A stretch of 64,000 nucleotides of DNA from Lucinisca nassula (Eukaryota; Mollusca; Bivalvia; Lucinida; Lucinidae). The stretch covers positions 170,645,994 through 170,709,993 of the forward strand of contig OY757012.1 of NCBI GenBank assembly GCA_963580285.1, given 5' to 3'. Positions within the stretch are counted from its first letter, which is position 1. Each line of letters starts with the position of its first letter. Position numbers and translations under genes: made by a program. Below are positions 23,301-31,324 of the stretch, piece by piece. The notes under the pieces are model-generated. The model was given only the letters and a program-made list of their open reading frames with translations. It did no database searches and was not told where the DNA came from.

Positions 23301-26300
23301 AAATACTTGTTGTAAAGAGCCCATCTCGACACTATCCACTGTTGCTGATATTGACGGGTTAATTCCAGAGACTATGGCTGCCACCTCCATCTGCCGGGAG
23401 CACACAACTGGATAACCATTGAGATACAGCCAGTGTTTAAAACATACAGTCTGTGTAATTGGTTGTCCTCTTTTATCTTCATTACCTTTACCTGCAAGAG
23501 ATACACAGCGACCCTTAAAGGGAATAGATATTGTATTTACCCTAAGTATTCAGGCACAAATCTACCATACTTGTTCAAAAAGTTGAAAAATTTACCACCA
23601 TATACTGTGTCTAAAAACTAGCTGGACGAATGGCAAAAAGAGTGGAGCCCGAGACGCCACATTCTTTGCTCAGTCCTGTCTATCAGAATACATATGGTAA
23701 ATTTGATACACCTGACCTACATTCTGCCCCAATTTTTGCATCCAAACTTTATAGCACAAGCAAGAGGGCCCCCGCATATCAGGGCTTGGAGAAATACATT
23801 GGTTCCATACAGAGCTGAAAGTGACAGCAATTGAGTACAGGTAAACAGCTTTAATAGAGGCTAAGGGTCTAAGCCTGCCTTGGCAAAGTGGTTCGAGTTG
23901 GACTGTCCCTACATATAAACTCTTTAGGTTTGTTTATGCGGCAGGGCTGGAGATGTCATTTTATCGCAATGTCAGGTAAAAATCTCATAAAATTGGAAGC
24001 AACTTCTCCAAAATGACATAAATAGTGTTGATGGGGAAGTAACACCTCAATTCCAACTAAAACAAAAGCACAAGTAGTCAAGCAAGAAACAATATAAAAC
24101 GTTTTCATCCAAAAAAAAATTTTAGTTATTAAAGACAGTATTATCTATTACATGAATCCTACTGTATAGGTTGCTAATGAGTGACTTAACCCTTGTCCTG
24201 CTGAGCCCGGATATGCCTTATCTTTGAAACAATGTAGATCCAGATCAGATGGCTTCTGAAGAAGCCATCTGATCAGGATCTACATTGTTTGACATCCAGT
24301 TTATGAATTTGTTGCAATAATTTGCATCAAGTAATTTGATTGGCTGATAATCAGTAGTGGGTGTGACATATTAAAATATTCAGCAGGACAAGGGTTAATT
24401 ACCATGCCATGTAACTTCTGCTGATTCCTTTAAATCTTCACCATAGACAACCCATGCATGGTCTTCTGAGAGGGCAAGATGAACATCATCATATCCTAAA
24501 ACTTGAAAGGCTGCCACTACTGCAAAAGCTACACCAAAACAATCCAACTTGTTTCCTGTAAAAGATGTAAATGTATTGTAGCAACAGATACGTAGGGTAC
24601 TTGTTGATAATTGAATGATAAGTTTCCTAATTGCTCCATAAAAAAAAAAACAACAAAAAAACCTATGTTGGGTACTCATTTGAACCGCATCACTGAGGCG
24701 AGATGCTTGGTGGGGCTGTTCAAATGAATATCTAACAACAAGAGTTTTTATAGATAATTGACAAAAATTATCTTTAAATTATCACCAAATACCCACCTTA
24801 TCTGTTTCTATGATGTACGAGGGCAAGTTAGTAAGTAACCAGCCTATCCCATTCCCAACCGACCAAGACGAGCAAGATGTTCATGCCTTGTTTCAATACA
24901 GGGCAAAATTGCACCCTTATCGTGTCATCCACTCATATTGATAAGAAACTGAATGTTGAGCGCGATAGCTCAGTCAGTGGTTAGTGCACTTGCCTCTGAT
25001 GCTGGAGGTCCCGGGTTCGATCCCCGGCAGCGGCGATAAAATTTCGGTGTCCGAACACGCTCCATTGGCATCATTTGCAGGGATGAATGTTATAAAGTGC
25101 ACCGTTCTTCGGATCGAGACGTTAACCGGAGGCCCCCTATGCAGGGAGAGTCATGCCCTGTGCAGGTTAAAGACCCCCTACCGTAATTACATGATTACTG
25201 TGTAGGCTTTCATCCTGCAAACATGGTATGTATGTAATGTACATCTGCGAGTAATGGTCAGATGTGACCGATCGCAGTGTAAGTAGAAAGAAAAAATAGA
25301 AAGACAGAATGTCAAACATGGCTACCGATGCAAAAGCAAGCTTTTCGTCAAAAGTTGAGTACCGTGCTGAAACTCGGTACTTGTATTTGAAAGGGAAAAC
25401 AAGTCAGGAAATACACTGCGAGTTTACCAATGTTTATGGGACTTCTGCACCATTGTATGCACAAGTTAACCCATAAAATTCCAATCACGACTGTTGTCGT
25501 CTGCTTTACTGTCTGCCAGTTACCTTAAAAAGAATTTTTTTGCAAACAGTGTGGACCCAGATCAGACTGCTCCTGTAAGAGCAGTCTGATCTGGGCCCAC
25601 ACTGTTTGCCTGTATGCAAAAATATTGTTAAATAGTTTGCAAAAAAAAATCAGCAGACAACTTATTAAGCAGAGGAAATTTTCAAGTAGTTTTTCTTGGC
25701 GTCTTAAGGGTTAAATCCTGGGTTGGGGAATTTAAACGTGGTAGAACGTCTTTCGAAGACGAAACCAGGTCTGAACGCCCATCAGATGTCACCGATGAAA
25801 TGTGTAACAAAGTACAGGATCTCGTGTACTCTGATAGGCGAATTAAGGTAGAAGAAATAGTGTTTACACATTTCACATGGTAGCGTTTCAACAATTTTAC
25901 ATGATCGCTTGGGTATGCGCAAGCTAACAGCCCGTTGTGTCCTAAAATTCCTTAGCCACGAAGAAATAGCTACCAGAGCATCAGTATGCAGTGCATTGTA
26001 AAAGTGGTTTAAGTAAAAAAAGATGATTCTCTTTCACATCTGGTCTAGGTCCATTATTATGAGCCACACAATATTAAAACTCAGTCGCCAGTGGGTAGGG
26101 TCGGGGTCTTCGAAAGCTCTGCTGGAAAGATGATGGCAACTTTATTTCGAGACGTACATGTACAAGGCATTATTATGTTGGACTTTCTAACAACGAAAAG
26201 TACAATAACAGGTGCGTATTTTTCAAATTTGCTTGACCAACTGAGAACTGCCAGGTGACTGAATTTATTCATCTATAGACACATCCAAAGACTACGTCAT

Positions 26301-29300
26301 CACTCAATAATACTATTTGCCGGAACTTTCCGGTGGTGGGCAAAAAACGTCTTTGGCCGTTTGTCGCCATTGAAAATGCAATGTTATTTTCTGTAAAATT
26401 GTATTTTGTTTGGAATCAAAACGACAAAATTGACCTTTAAACTTTAAAAATAGACATGTCTTAGCTAGTAAGTATTGGTTTCTAGAATATTTGAGGATGT
26501 TTTGATGATAATTACCTGTTAAACTTAGGCAGGTAACGAGGCGGGATGGTCTTGATTATTTGTAATAAAAATGCGCAAAACGAATGACTAAAAATGCGGA
26601 AGATGCAGGAATGAAGTCTTGAATATATTTATCTACTCATTTAAAGTGTAATTCGATCGATTCTTTGTAACAGTCAACTAAAATGTGCCCGTAATATTAA
26701 ACCTATTTACAATGTGTTTATATGGAACCAGCGGCTTTTTGCCAACCACGAAAGATCGTTACCAATAGGAAAAGTAGTTTTGCGCATGCGCAGTGACAAG
26801 TAAACAAGGTCACGTGTCAAAACATTGGATCCGTCTCTAATCACATGCATTAGACAACATTATTTCAGCACCTTATTACTGATTTCTCATTCAATCAACA
26901 GCTGCCCATGATGTTTTCCAATATTTTTTTTTGTGAAATTTTGCAAGGAATTTAATAGAAGAGTATTCTTTTCATGTCACTCAAAATCTTTGGAAGATTT
27001 AACATGTTCAAGGTTTGGGTTAGATAACACAAGAGGCAGTTTAGAAGTAACTCATATGGTGAAGTATAACTTGATAAGGAATCAAGACAGTTCCCAGACA
27101 AGATAATTCACCACTTTTGTTCACAGTCAATGACCTGATGATTTTTTTTTTCATATTTCATTGCAATAAGATACCAGAGATTCAACTTCGGTGAAGTTGA
27201 TGTCGCACCTGCTCCCCACCTGCCCCACACAAAAAAATAAAAGTTTATTTGTGTGTGTGAATTCGGGTTTAACGTCGCTTTCAACAATTTTTCAGTCATA
27301 TTACGACGGTGTCTGGTGGTTGTGACAGGGAGCTCAATGCTCACGTTTATAGTGCTGCCGCACTGAAGTATCATGTCCCAGACACATTACATGATACCAC
27401 ACCCAGTCACATTATCCTGACACTGGGATGACCAGTCCTAGCTCTACCCCGTAAATCTGAGTGCCAAGCAAGGAGCAGCTAGTACAATTGTTAACGACTT
27501 TGGTATGTCGCGGCCCGGGATCGAACCTGTGACCTCCCGTTCCCCGGAGCGGACACTCTACCAACTGAGCTATCGGGGCCGGTAAAAGTTTATTTAAGGC
27601 AGAGGAAATGAATATAGGGCTTTGAGAAGAATCCATAGCCTATATATGTGAGGTAAAAAACTGACTAAGTTCACAATATGAAAAAAAGTGATAAAAATTG
27701 ATCCCAAGATAAAGTCCAAACCACATGCACATCCTCATACCATAGCAAAAACAAACACAAAGTTTCAAAATAATCGGTAAGAAACTGTAGGAGTTGCGAT
27801 GACAAGACACCCAGTGTAAAATGTTGATGGAAAGATGGATGAACAACCTGATGGACAGATGGATGGGAACTTGCACACCTATATCTTCCTGCTAAAGCAG
27901 GTGCGACAACAAGAAACGGTGTTAACTAAACAGCTGTGTTAAATCCAAACAAAAATGTATAGATGGTCCATTTTCTGTATAATTTATACATTTTTGGGAT
28001 CCATCTTGAAACCGTGATATATCTAAAACTGTTTTATAACAAACAGTGTTATAATGGGGCTGTGGTGTAATGTTTCTCATTGGCACAGGGACAGTTGAGA
28101 CAGTTCACACTTTGCATAGTATAAGGACTGTCTTTAAGTCATCTATAACACACATTTCAGTTACAACTTTTATAGTAAAGTCATAAATACTGCAGTCATG
28201 TTGAGTCTCATCCTGAAGAATACAGAACAGCCATCAAGGCAATACAACATTATGTGTAATAATTTAATGGACTAGCCATCAATATTGCAGTCACAGATGC
28301 TGAACATCCACAATTTTTATTCAGTGGCATAGAATATAGAAAAACTGACTTGAGACAGTTCATCAACGGAGTAAAATCTTTTCATTGTGAACTTTCATAA
28401 AGTCGGCAATACAATATGTTTGCGTTACATTTTTAATAGATTAGTCTTCAATTATATTGCAGTCATATTAAGCCATTCCTAAAGGATGCAGAATGTAATC
28501 ACAAGATAGAATAAACTTTTCATTGTTGATGAACTGACTTAATGTCAACAAGGCAACTTAGTTCCAGTTTAACAGTTCAGACATCAATATAGCCGACATA
28601 TCAAGTAGCATCCTGGCGGATCGAGAACAGCTGTCATGTGTAGAATTATTTCTCATTAGCACAGAATTTTTTTTAGACAATTCACTGACAGAGAAAAAAG
28701 ATCCTGTCAATCAGTAATGAATAATCCAATCACAATCAGTAATGAATATCTCTTAATCATAAACCATAATTATCCTTAGTACCTTTTATATAATAATTAT
28801 CAAATCAGAAAAATAATTGTTACTGGTGACACATCAAATGACATTCATATTTACAGTACTGTAATCCCACTGTTTATTGCACTTAATTAACTCACTTTAA
28901 GAAGTCATAACAGTGTACAAGTGAAGTGTGAAAGTGCAAGTGAAGTGTGAAAGTGCAAGTGAAGTGTGAAAGTGTGCCTGACAAGTGTTATTAAGTGTAT
29001 TAAATTAGGGACTGGAAGCTGGGCTTAAATATGCACCAAACTTGTTTTTACCAGTGATCAGCTTGCTTACAAAACTTAAACTTCTTGTCACCAATGGTGA
29101 ATGTTACATATCTCTTCACTTACATGTAGCATGATTTATTTATAAAACCGACATAACAGATGGTGACCTCCAAGACAAGCATGATAAAACAGGCTGTATA
29201 GACAAAGGTTTACCAGTACTCATGACATTGTGTGGTCAGATGGAAGCATCATGCAGCCCAGTTTATTTCTCCAAGCCCTGACTTTTATCTCACCTGTCAA

Positions 29301-29705
29301 AAAACTGTACAGTGATTGAAGATGTGCTCTATCTTTATAATGTCCTCGTGTCAAAGATCCCCAGATGACGTCCGAAACCTTCTTCACAAGCTCTCTGTTG
29401 GCAAACTTATCTGGATACTGAGACAAATCAACATAGCTTTTAACATGGGTAACGAACTTAGTGTACAACGCTTCGATTGTCTCCCATTGAATGACTGGGA
29501 AAATCGGTTCCAAAGTGTTATCAACATTTTTTGTTGCTGACAGGGCTCTATTCACTGTCAGCGTATTTTCTATGGTCCCAAGAATTATTGACAGCAGGCT
29601 TAAATTAACGTTGTCTTTTTCTTTCAGCTGACATTTGAAAATATCTATGACATCTTCAATTTTCTGCAAAGGGAAATGTTGTTTTTCGCGTTCAAATCCC
29701 GCCAT
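7161..29705 (-). CDS. MEN1: menin, complete six-exon gene
   Basis: Menin is a nuclear scaffold protein of the MLL/KMT2 histone H3K4 methyltransferase complexes; it also binds JunD and LEDGF. Six exons (29705-29294, 24555-24403, 23491-23307, 16574-16534, 11649-11425, 8307-7161) total 2163 bp, giving 720 residues plus stop; human menin is 610-615. Every junction has GT/AG ends and keeps frame. Recognisable blocks in order: [12 protein letters not shown] (about 104-115), [16 protein letters not shown] (161-176), AEVTWHGKGNED (183-194), QMEVA with INPSI (224-236), LLWLLYD (252-258), YPMALGNL (265-272), [12 protein letters not shown] and DDEEIYKEF around the last junction, RFYDGIC-like [10 protein letters not shown], and the C-terminal [16 protein letters not shown] block (about 667-694). 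The extra length lies in an acidic, serine-rich and basic stretch after FYDGIC, where menins vary most. The start at 29705 has a G at +4 and matches the family N-terminus in register. I am very sure of the identity. Confidence 0.97.
8432..8672. mobile_element. palindromic MITE with CTGGGGCCAGTTG ends
   Basis: CTGGGGCCAGTTGTTCAAA ... TTTGAACAACTGCCCCAC. The middle (about 8515-8580) is a hairpin, GCTGAAAAAATGTGAGCAGC and its complement joined by TTTTGCAGATGCAAAA. It lies in menin intron 5, about 120 bp from the exon 6 acceptor. Confidence 0.8.
8726..8940. mobile_element. TTAA MITE type 2, variant in menin intron 5
   Basis: TTAACCCTTGCATACAGGTG ... CCTGCATGTAATGGATTAA. The central hairpin has GATCAGACGCCGCGTTCTGCGG. 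Its right half has been tandemly duplicated into 9008-9208. Confidence 0.8.
8808..9208. repeat. 200-bp tandem duplication including half a MITE
   Basis: 8808-9007 and 9008-9208 are two diverged copies. Each has TTTTTTCGTTTTTATT, the MITE hairpin, CCCCTTTAGGGGTTTCCTGC and then ACTTGTATACCAGCATGC outside the MITE. Duplication therefore followed the MITE insertion and was not transposition. Confidence 0.8.
9218..9595. mobile_element. TA-flanked MITE, related subfamily (CCGTATTCC ends)
   Basis: 378 bp in menin intron 5. Ends CCGTATTCCTCCCATTTAGC and the complement with one mismatch; TA at 9216-9217 and 9596-9597. It has GCTCCTGTAAGCGCCCC where the 39337 and 42584 copies have GCTCCTATAAGCGCACAC. 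Confidence 0.8.
10006..10733. mobile_element. foldback element with ~180-bp arms
   Basis: Left arm 10006-10186 and right arm 10558-10733 are inverted copies, roughly 90% alike: CTAAACTCC...GAATCATCGA, TTCTTCCTTTTAATACTCAT, CCGATTTCTCCAGCAAGTCG, ATTATTTGGAGAAAATTG. About 370 bp of unrelated DNA lies between. No target duplication and no coding frame seen. Confidence 0.82.
11022..11172. mobile_element. 150-bp palindromic MITE
   Basis: Arms 11022-11095 and 11099-11172 pair almost throughout (AATATGGGTGTGAGGGGTGG; ACTGTCCGGCATCAC), with outer AAGAATC/GATTCTT. A second small hairpin remnant, AATGTGAGTGGCTTTTGCAT and complement, follows at 11195-11250 and ends near TTTTGAACAACTGAG, a relic of the CTGGGGCCAGTTG family. 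Confidence 0.75.
11425..11649 (-). CDS. MEN1: menin exon 5
   Basis: 225 bp after acceptor ATTTATCAG, ending AAGAA|GTAAGT. It encodes [63 protein letters not shown] (residues 265-338), part of the TPR-like palm region of menin. Its length equals human exons 6 plus 7 (88 + 137 bp), so that intron is absent here. Confidence 0.95.
12219..13890 (+). mobile_element. Helentron/pearl-like element with AGGTCA-rich tandem units
   Basis: Begins AACAAGATGTGTTTGTGAAA, then about eleven units of roughly 130-150 bp (AGGTCAAAGGTCAAGGTCAC, CATGAATGTAAAGCTCTTG, CACAAGGAACCTACATG, TCAAAAGTTATGACCAA). It ends with an ACAAACCAACAA-type microsatellite and a hairpin ATGTCCCC...GGGGACAT. Short open frames in it are by-products of the repeat. 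It is in menin intron 4. Confidence 0.75.
14388..16016 (+). mobile_element. second AGGTCA-rich tandem element, interrupted
   Basis: The same family as 12219-13890, starting AACAAGATGTGTTTGTGAAA. It is split by the 541-bp TTAA element at 14731-15271 and loses its 3' tail near 16016 (GGTCACAGCC, then unrelated sequence). Confidence 0.72.
14731..15271. mobile_element. 541-bp TTAA element with AGGTGCAT ends
   Basis: Ends AGGTGCATCATTGAGCTA and TAGCTCAATAATGCACCT between TTAA copies (14727-14730, 15272-15275), nested in a Helentron-like array. No coding potential. Near-identical 504-bp relatives occur at 41387 and 43989. Confidence 0.82.
16017..17231. other. menin intron sequence around exon 4, no other gene
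   Basis: Apart from the 41-bp exon, it holds unique intron DNA and a 46-bp inverted repeat at 17148-17193 (TACTTGTTAGAATCGCCT and complement). That is a small hairpin of a kind also hinted at near 6170-6240 (TTCTAACAAG). Confidence 0.5.
16534..16574 (-). CDS. MEN1: menin exon 4, 41-bp microexon
   Basis: A 41-bp exon between a TTTTTCAG acceptor and a TCTAA|GTAAGT donor. It encodes [13 protein letters not shown] plus two bases of a lysine codon (residues 251-264). It starts in phase 0 and ends in phase 2, which is needed to join exon 3 to exon 5. Human MEN1 exon 5 (c.784-824) is also 41 bp and in the same phase. Confidence 0.93.
17232..18362. mobile_element. TTAA MITE type 4, split by a Helentron-like element
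   Basis: The left part 17232-17332 (TTAACCCTGTTTGTACC...) and right part 18241-18362 (TGGCTGAAC ... GAAATGGGTTAA with the hairpin GAGACGCCGCGTTCTGCGG) are the two halves of the element seen whole at 62644-62871. The 908-bp insert between them begins AACAAGAG and ends GAGCTAAAAA. Confidence 0.8.
17333..18240 (+). mobile_element. Helentron-like element inside a MITE
   Basis: 908 bp, first bases AACAAGAGCACC, last GAGCTAAAAA. Two or three units of about 300 bp (ATTGCAAGATGGAGTTATAA, GTGTATGAAGTTTCATGAAGG, AGGTCAAAGTTCAAAGGTCA, CAAGGAACATTCATGTG). Its ends are fixed by comparison with the uninterrupted MITE at 62644, which has no long target duplication at this place. Confidence 0.75.
18519..19411 (+). 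mobile_element. Helentron-like element, AACAAGCGGGCC type
   Basis: Starts AACAAGCGGGCCAAGATGG and ends with a GGAT/GGAC-rich stretch and the hairpin ATACCCCC...GGGGGTAT. The middle repeats TCTACTAGATGAAGCTTC and AAGGTCA-type sequence only weakly. No coding frame of note. Confidence 0.6.
19795..20055 (-). repeat. TTTAACGTCCCCGTC repeat, minus copy
   Basis: GCCCCCGCCCATCGGGGC ... TGGAAGCAACAACTCC, the complement of 1376-1660. The TTTAACGTC end is missing here; a stray piece of it (GGGGACGTTAAACCTCAAATC) is at 21199-21220. Confidence 0.78.
20100..21175 (+). repeat. tandem array, 169-178-bp units
   Basis: Five units marked by AGGTCAAGGTCAAAT-like sequence at 20279, 20457, 20626, 20795 and 20964, with AAGTATCATTAATGAAGCTC in each. 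It ends in GAACGGACGAATGAACGGAC and a CATGCTAATAGCATG hairpin, like the tails of the other Helentron-like elements. Menin intron 3. Confidence 0.72.
21176..22039. other. menin intron 3, no feature recognised
   Basis: AT-rich unique-looking DNA. A 50-bp stretch (TTCAGTATTCAAAGTACTTTG ATCATTAT) is repeated with small changes at 21936-21983 and 21994-22038. Confidence 0.45.
22040..22145 (+). mobile_element. SINE body fragment
   Basis: GAAGTGCACCCTCCTTAGGATCGGGACGTTAA ... GTGTAGGTTTAAGACCCC (split here by description only) is the central part of the SINE at 24960, without head or tail. Confidence 0.7.
22184..22441 (-). other. open frame of unknown origin in menin intron 3
   Basis: An 85-codon minus frame that includes [40 protein letters not shown], then a Ser/Thr-rich end. 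[17 protein letters not shown] looks like the N-terminus of some hAT-type transposase proteins (short basic run then a TLFxxL motif). There is no continuation, zinc finger or catalytic region nearby, so it may be a remnant exon of a transposon or chance. Confidence 0.25.
22442..23306. other. menin intron 3, no feature recognised
   Basis: No repeat family or conserved frame seen. Several 60-90-codon frames (22566-23232) have no recognisable motif. Confidence 0.45.
23307..23491 (-). CDS. MEN1: menin exon 3
   Basis: 185 bp after acceptor CTCTTGCAG, ending CAACAA|GTATTT. It encodes [17 protein letters not shown], a cysteine/arginine segment, QMEVA and INPSI (residues 190-250). The 61-residue stretch has exactly the same length as in human menin. 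Exons 2 and 3 together are 338 bp, the same as human exons 3 plus 4, although the intron between them sits at a different place. Confidence 0.94.
23765..24055 (-). repeat. TTTAACGTCCCCGTC repeat, worn minus copy
   Basis: GGGCCCCCGCATATCAGGGC ... TTGGAAGCAACTTCTCC ... GTTGATGGGGAAGTAACACC. Diverged from 1376-1660. Menin intron 2. Confidence 0.68.
24186..24398. mobile_element. TTAA MITE type 1 at the menin intron 2 donor
   Basis: Same family as 1786-1998: TTAA ends, CCCTTGTCCTGCTGA and TCAGCAGGACAAGGG terminal repeats, and a central palindrome at about 24228-24291. The right TTAA (24395-24398) occupies positions +5 to +8 of menin intron 2. Confidence 0.88.
24403..24555 (-). CDS. MEN1: menin exon 2
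   Basis: 153 bp, entered after a TTTTACAG acceptor and left at CATG|GTAATT. It encodes residues 139-188 plus split glycines at both ends: [13 protein letters not shown], then the highly conserved [10 protein letters not shown] and AEVTWHG. The intron that follows is unusual because the TTAA target site of a MITE occupies donor positions +5 to +8 (see the MITE at 24186-24398). Confidence 0.94.
24960..25305 (+). mobile_element. tRNA-derived SINE (GCGCGATAGCTCAG head)
   Basis: The tRNA-like head has an A box TAGCTCAGTCAGTGG and a B box GGTTCGATCCC. It is followed by a non-tRNA body (GTGTCCGAACACGCTCC, CTTCGGATCGAGACGTTAAC, GCCCTGTGCAGGTTAAAGAC) and a tail ending in an A-rich AGAAAGAAAA run next to the mariner fossil. 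The same family occurs at 22040, 34466, 35853 and 35885. The long body rules out a functional tRNA gene. Confidence 0.85.
25309..26262 (+). pseudogene. mariner transposase fossil split by a MITE
   Basis: A second, older mariner-type transposase. ATG codons at 25309 and 25318 lead into [20 protein letters not shown] and [11 protein letters not shown], a mariner first helix-turn-helix. After the MITE at 25470-25710 the frame continues with [28 protein letters not shown], then [19 protein letters not shown] in another frame, [25 protein letters not shown] and [15 protein letters not shown]. The catalytic first-D motif is missing, and stops and frameshifts are frequent. It fades out by about 26262 with no 3' terminal repeat seen. 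Confidence 0.8.
25466..25714. mobile_element. TTAA MITE type 3 inside the mariner fossil
   Basis: Flanked by TTAA at 25466-25469 and 25711-25714; ends CCCATAAAATTCCAA and GGCGTCTTAAGGG. The centre holds a hairpin around 25547-25608 with AGATCAGACTGCTCCT and its complement. Removing the element with one TTAA restores the transposase frame ([10 protein letters not shown]). Confidence 0.88.
26263..27180. other. menin intron 1, no feature recognised
   Basis: Unique-looking AT-rich DNA between the mariner fossil and the GTCGCACCTGC element; no frame above 65 codons. Confidence 0.5.
27181..27905 (-). mobile_element. GTCGCACCTGC element, split by a SINE
   Basis: The outer ends GTCGCACCTGCTCCCCACC and GCAGGTGCGACAACAAG match, inverted, the element at 59147-60110. 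It is broken by the SINE at 27251-27582. It lies in menin intron 1. Confidence 0.7.
27251..27582 (-). mobile_element. tRNA-derived SINE with 13-bp target duplication
   Basis: 332 bp flanked by TAAAAGTTTATTT at 27238-27250 and 27583-27595. On the minus strand the head reads CCCCGATAGCTCAGTTGG ... GGTTCGATCCCGGGCCGCG. The other end has GGGTTTAACGTCGCTTTCAA, a 3' domain shared by many mollusc SINEs. Confidence 0.92.
28130..28720. repeat. diverged tandem repeat, menin intron 1
   Basis: Loose units of about 120-150 bp carrying variants of ATATTGCAGTCA, CATCCTGAAGGAT, ACAGAACAGCC, TTAATGGACTAGCCATCAAT. Too worn to fix the period by eye. Confidence 0.45.
28918..28976. repeat. short tandem repeat, 19-bp unit
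   Basis: Three units of AAGTGAAGTGTGAAAGTGC, in menin intron 1. Confidence 0.8.
29294..29705 (-). CDS. MEN1: menin exon 1 (first coding exon)
   Basis: 412 bp encoding residues 1-137 and the first base of codon 138. It ends at a CAG|GTGAG donor (GT at 29293-29292). It contains the N-terminal [34 protein letters not shown] and [10 protein letters not shown] segments. Beyond the donor the frame runs on into repeat-derived sequence and stops near 29220, which is not coding. The phase-1 end is the same as that of human coding exon 2 (c.445/446, from memory). Confidence 0.95.
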
Positions 29706-29963
29706 CTTGAATGTAATATTTTATTTTTTAATCTCAAAACCATCAGAATTTATTTTATTAATATGTTCTTTCGTGCAATATAAAATTAATTAAAGCGCTT
29801 TATAAAATTATTTCACCTTTTTAACCTTGAAAAATATGCAACGAGTTTTCATTTGATATTTTTATTGGCCTATTTTTATGTGCTCGAGATTACAGAAAGC
29901 TACAATGGCCGACGGTGGACAAGTCGCTGTTGGCTGCCATTTAATCGTAATGAGCAAACGGCG
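29706..29963. promoter_or_regulatory. possible divergent promoter of menin
   Basis: The menin ATG is at 29705 on the minus strand. 200 bp away on the plus strand, ATG 29905 opens a 52-codon frame (MADGGQVAVGCHLIVMSKRR...) in a GC-richer stretch with GAGCGGAAGG and a GTAAGG donor-like site at 29964. This looks like a divergent promoter, and the plus side could be a first exon of an unknown transcript. No TATA box seen. Repeats begin again at about 30060. Confidence 0.3.
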
Positions 29964-30250
29964 TAAGGAGCGGAAGGTGGCAACGAAGTACCGCCTTAGT
30001 CACGCCCACTTTATTGATAACTACCGGTACTTTATAAAAGCAGGTATCCATTCCGGTAACTAAGTATAGGAGCTATCTATCTATCTTCCAATACATATTA
30101 ACCTCCAAAGATGGGTTCCGGTAACCAAGGGGGTTGTTGGGATAAATCTATCTATACATTTATACAACAATAACCCCGTCAAGAGCGAGACGAAGTAAAC
30201 GAATAAAAGTGAGACAGTATGAAGGAAAAGTTATAAGTTTTCAAATATTA

Positions 30251-30415
30251 CCGGTCCCGATAGCTCAGTGGTAGAGCGTCCACTTCGGGAATGGGAGGTC
30301 GCGGGTTCGATCCCCGGCCGCACCATACCAAAGGCGTGAAAAATGCTACTAGGCGCTCCCTTGGCTGACGCTCGCATTATCAGGGGTAGTGCTCGCATTA
30401 TCAGGGGTAGTTATA
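30251..30415 (+). mobile_element. tRNA-derived SINE, short copy
   Basis: Head TCCCGATAGCTCAGTGGTAG ... GGGTTCGATCCCCGG, then ACCATACCAAAGGCGTG and CGCTCCCTTGGCTGACGCTC, with a partial repeat GCTCGCATTATCAGGGGTAG (twice). Related in the head to 27251. It could be mistaken for a tRNA gene; the arm pairing of the head is poor. Confidence 0.65.
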
Positions 30416-31324
30416 AGAAGATAAATGAAGGCAGGTAAGTATTTGTTTAAAGATACTTTGTCGCAATAAAAGCTCTACAGAGCTTATGTTATTTGTTTAA
30501 GTAGTTTAGGTCGTAGTACCGAAGCGTTAATCCAAAATCATTAGTCCATAGACAAAGTGGCAAATATCAATGTTCAGATCAACAGTGTAATCAGGCGATA
30601 TGCGACGTTAAATAAAGCCAGATACAAGATACAAAAAACTTTATTTCATGTCGGATACATACAACAGACAACATTAGCTGCAAGACCTATTTTCCGACAA
30701 AACATATATGTAGAGAGAAAAATCAAATTCAACAAGTGTAAAACAACAAGTTTAAAACAGCTGTATAACAGAGAGGTCAATGCATATGGATTAGTAACAA
30801 AGGTATTTAGAATAATATTACTTAATTACAATTTGAATTTTAAGACATGTTTCATATAGCTTAAAAAATGGCACATATTGATATAAGATAAAGAAATACT
30901 AGACTTAAATATCGTTTGTATATCTTAAGTACTTAAAATAACTAAAAATAAGACACAATAAATAAAAAACTCCACCGAGCCCTAGAGCCTTCCACTACGA
31001 AGGAGGTGCGAAAAAGCAAGAGGCACAACAGGCACAACAGGCAAAAGACAGCCATGAGTCTTGCATCGAAACAGAAGGCTCAAAGATGAGGCATTGCTCA
31101 TTTAGAAAACAAGAATAGGGTAGACTGACCTTGACGTACACGTAAGGTAATAATAATTATCAACAGAAATAGCACATGCAGCATGCATTTAAATAAACAA
31201 TTAAAATAAATAAATAAAACAAACATCGATAAGTGTGTGAAATGGACACTTTCGAGTACACAGCCATGGAGACGATACTCAGTTGCAAAGGGCGATTTGT
31301 GTTGGGTCACATGAATGGGCTGGT
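30416..31324. other. intergenic, one unexplained frame
   Basis: A plus frame at 30557-30859 (100 codons; KARYKIQKTLFHVGYIQQTT) overlaps a TACAAAAAACTTTATTTCAT stretch. That stretch looks like the 3' end region of a minus-strand LINE, perhaps the tail of the fragment at 31690-32508. I do not treat the frame as a gene. Confidence 0.35.

Noticed and set aside
24960..25035. tRNA genes (also 27510-27582, 30251-30325, 36150-36220, 40698-40770, 57068-57140, 60570-60644)
   Set aside because: A and B boxes are present, but each is the head of a SINE with a long body, microsatellite tail and, in four cases, target duplications. Stem pairing is poor.
29220..29293. Extension of menin exon 1 to a stop at 29220
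   Set aside because: The sequence after the GTGAG donor is intron and repeat-like. The family sequence continues in exon 2 with matching phase.
30557..30859. 100-codon frame as a gene
   Set aside because: It overlaps what seems to be the 3' end of a LINE and has no recognised domain.
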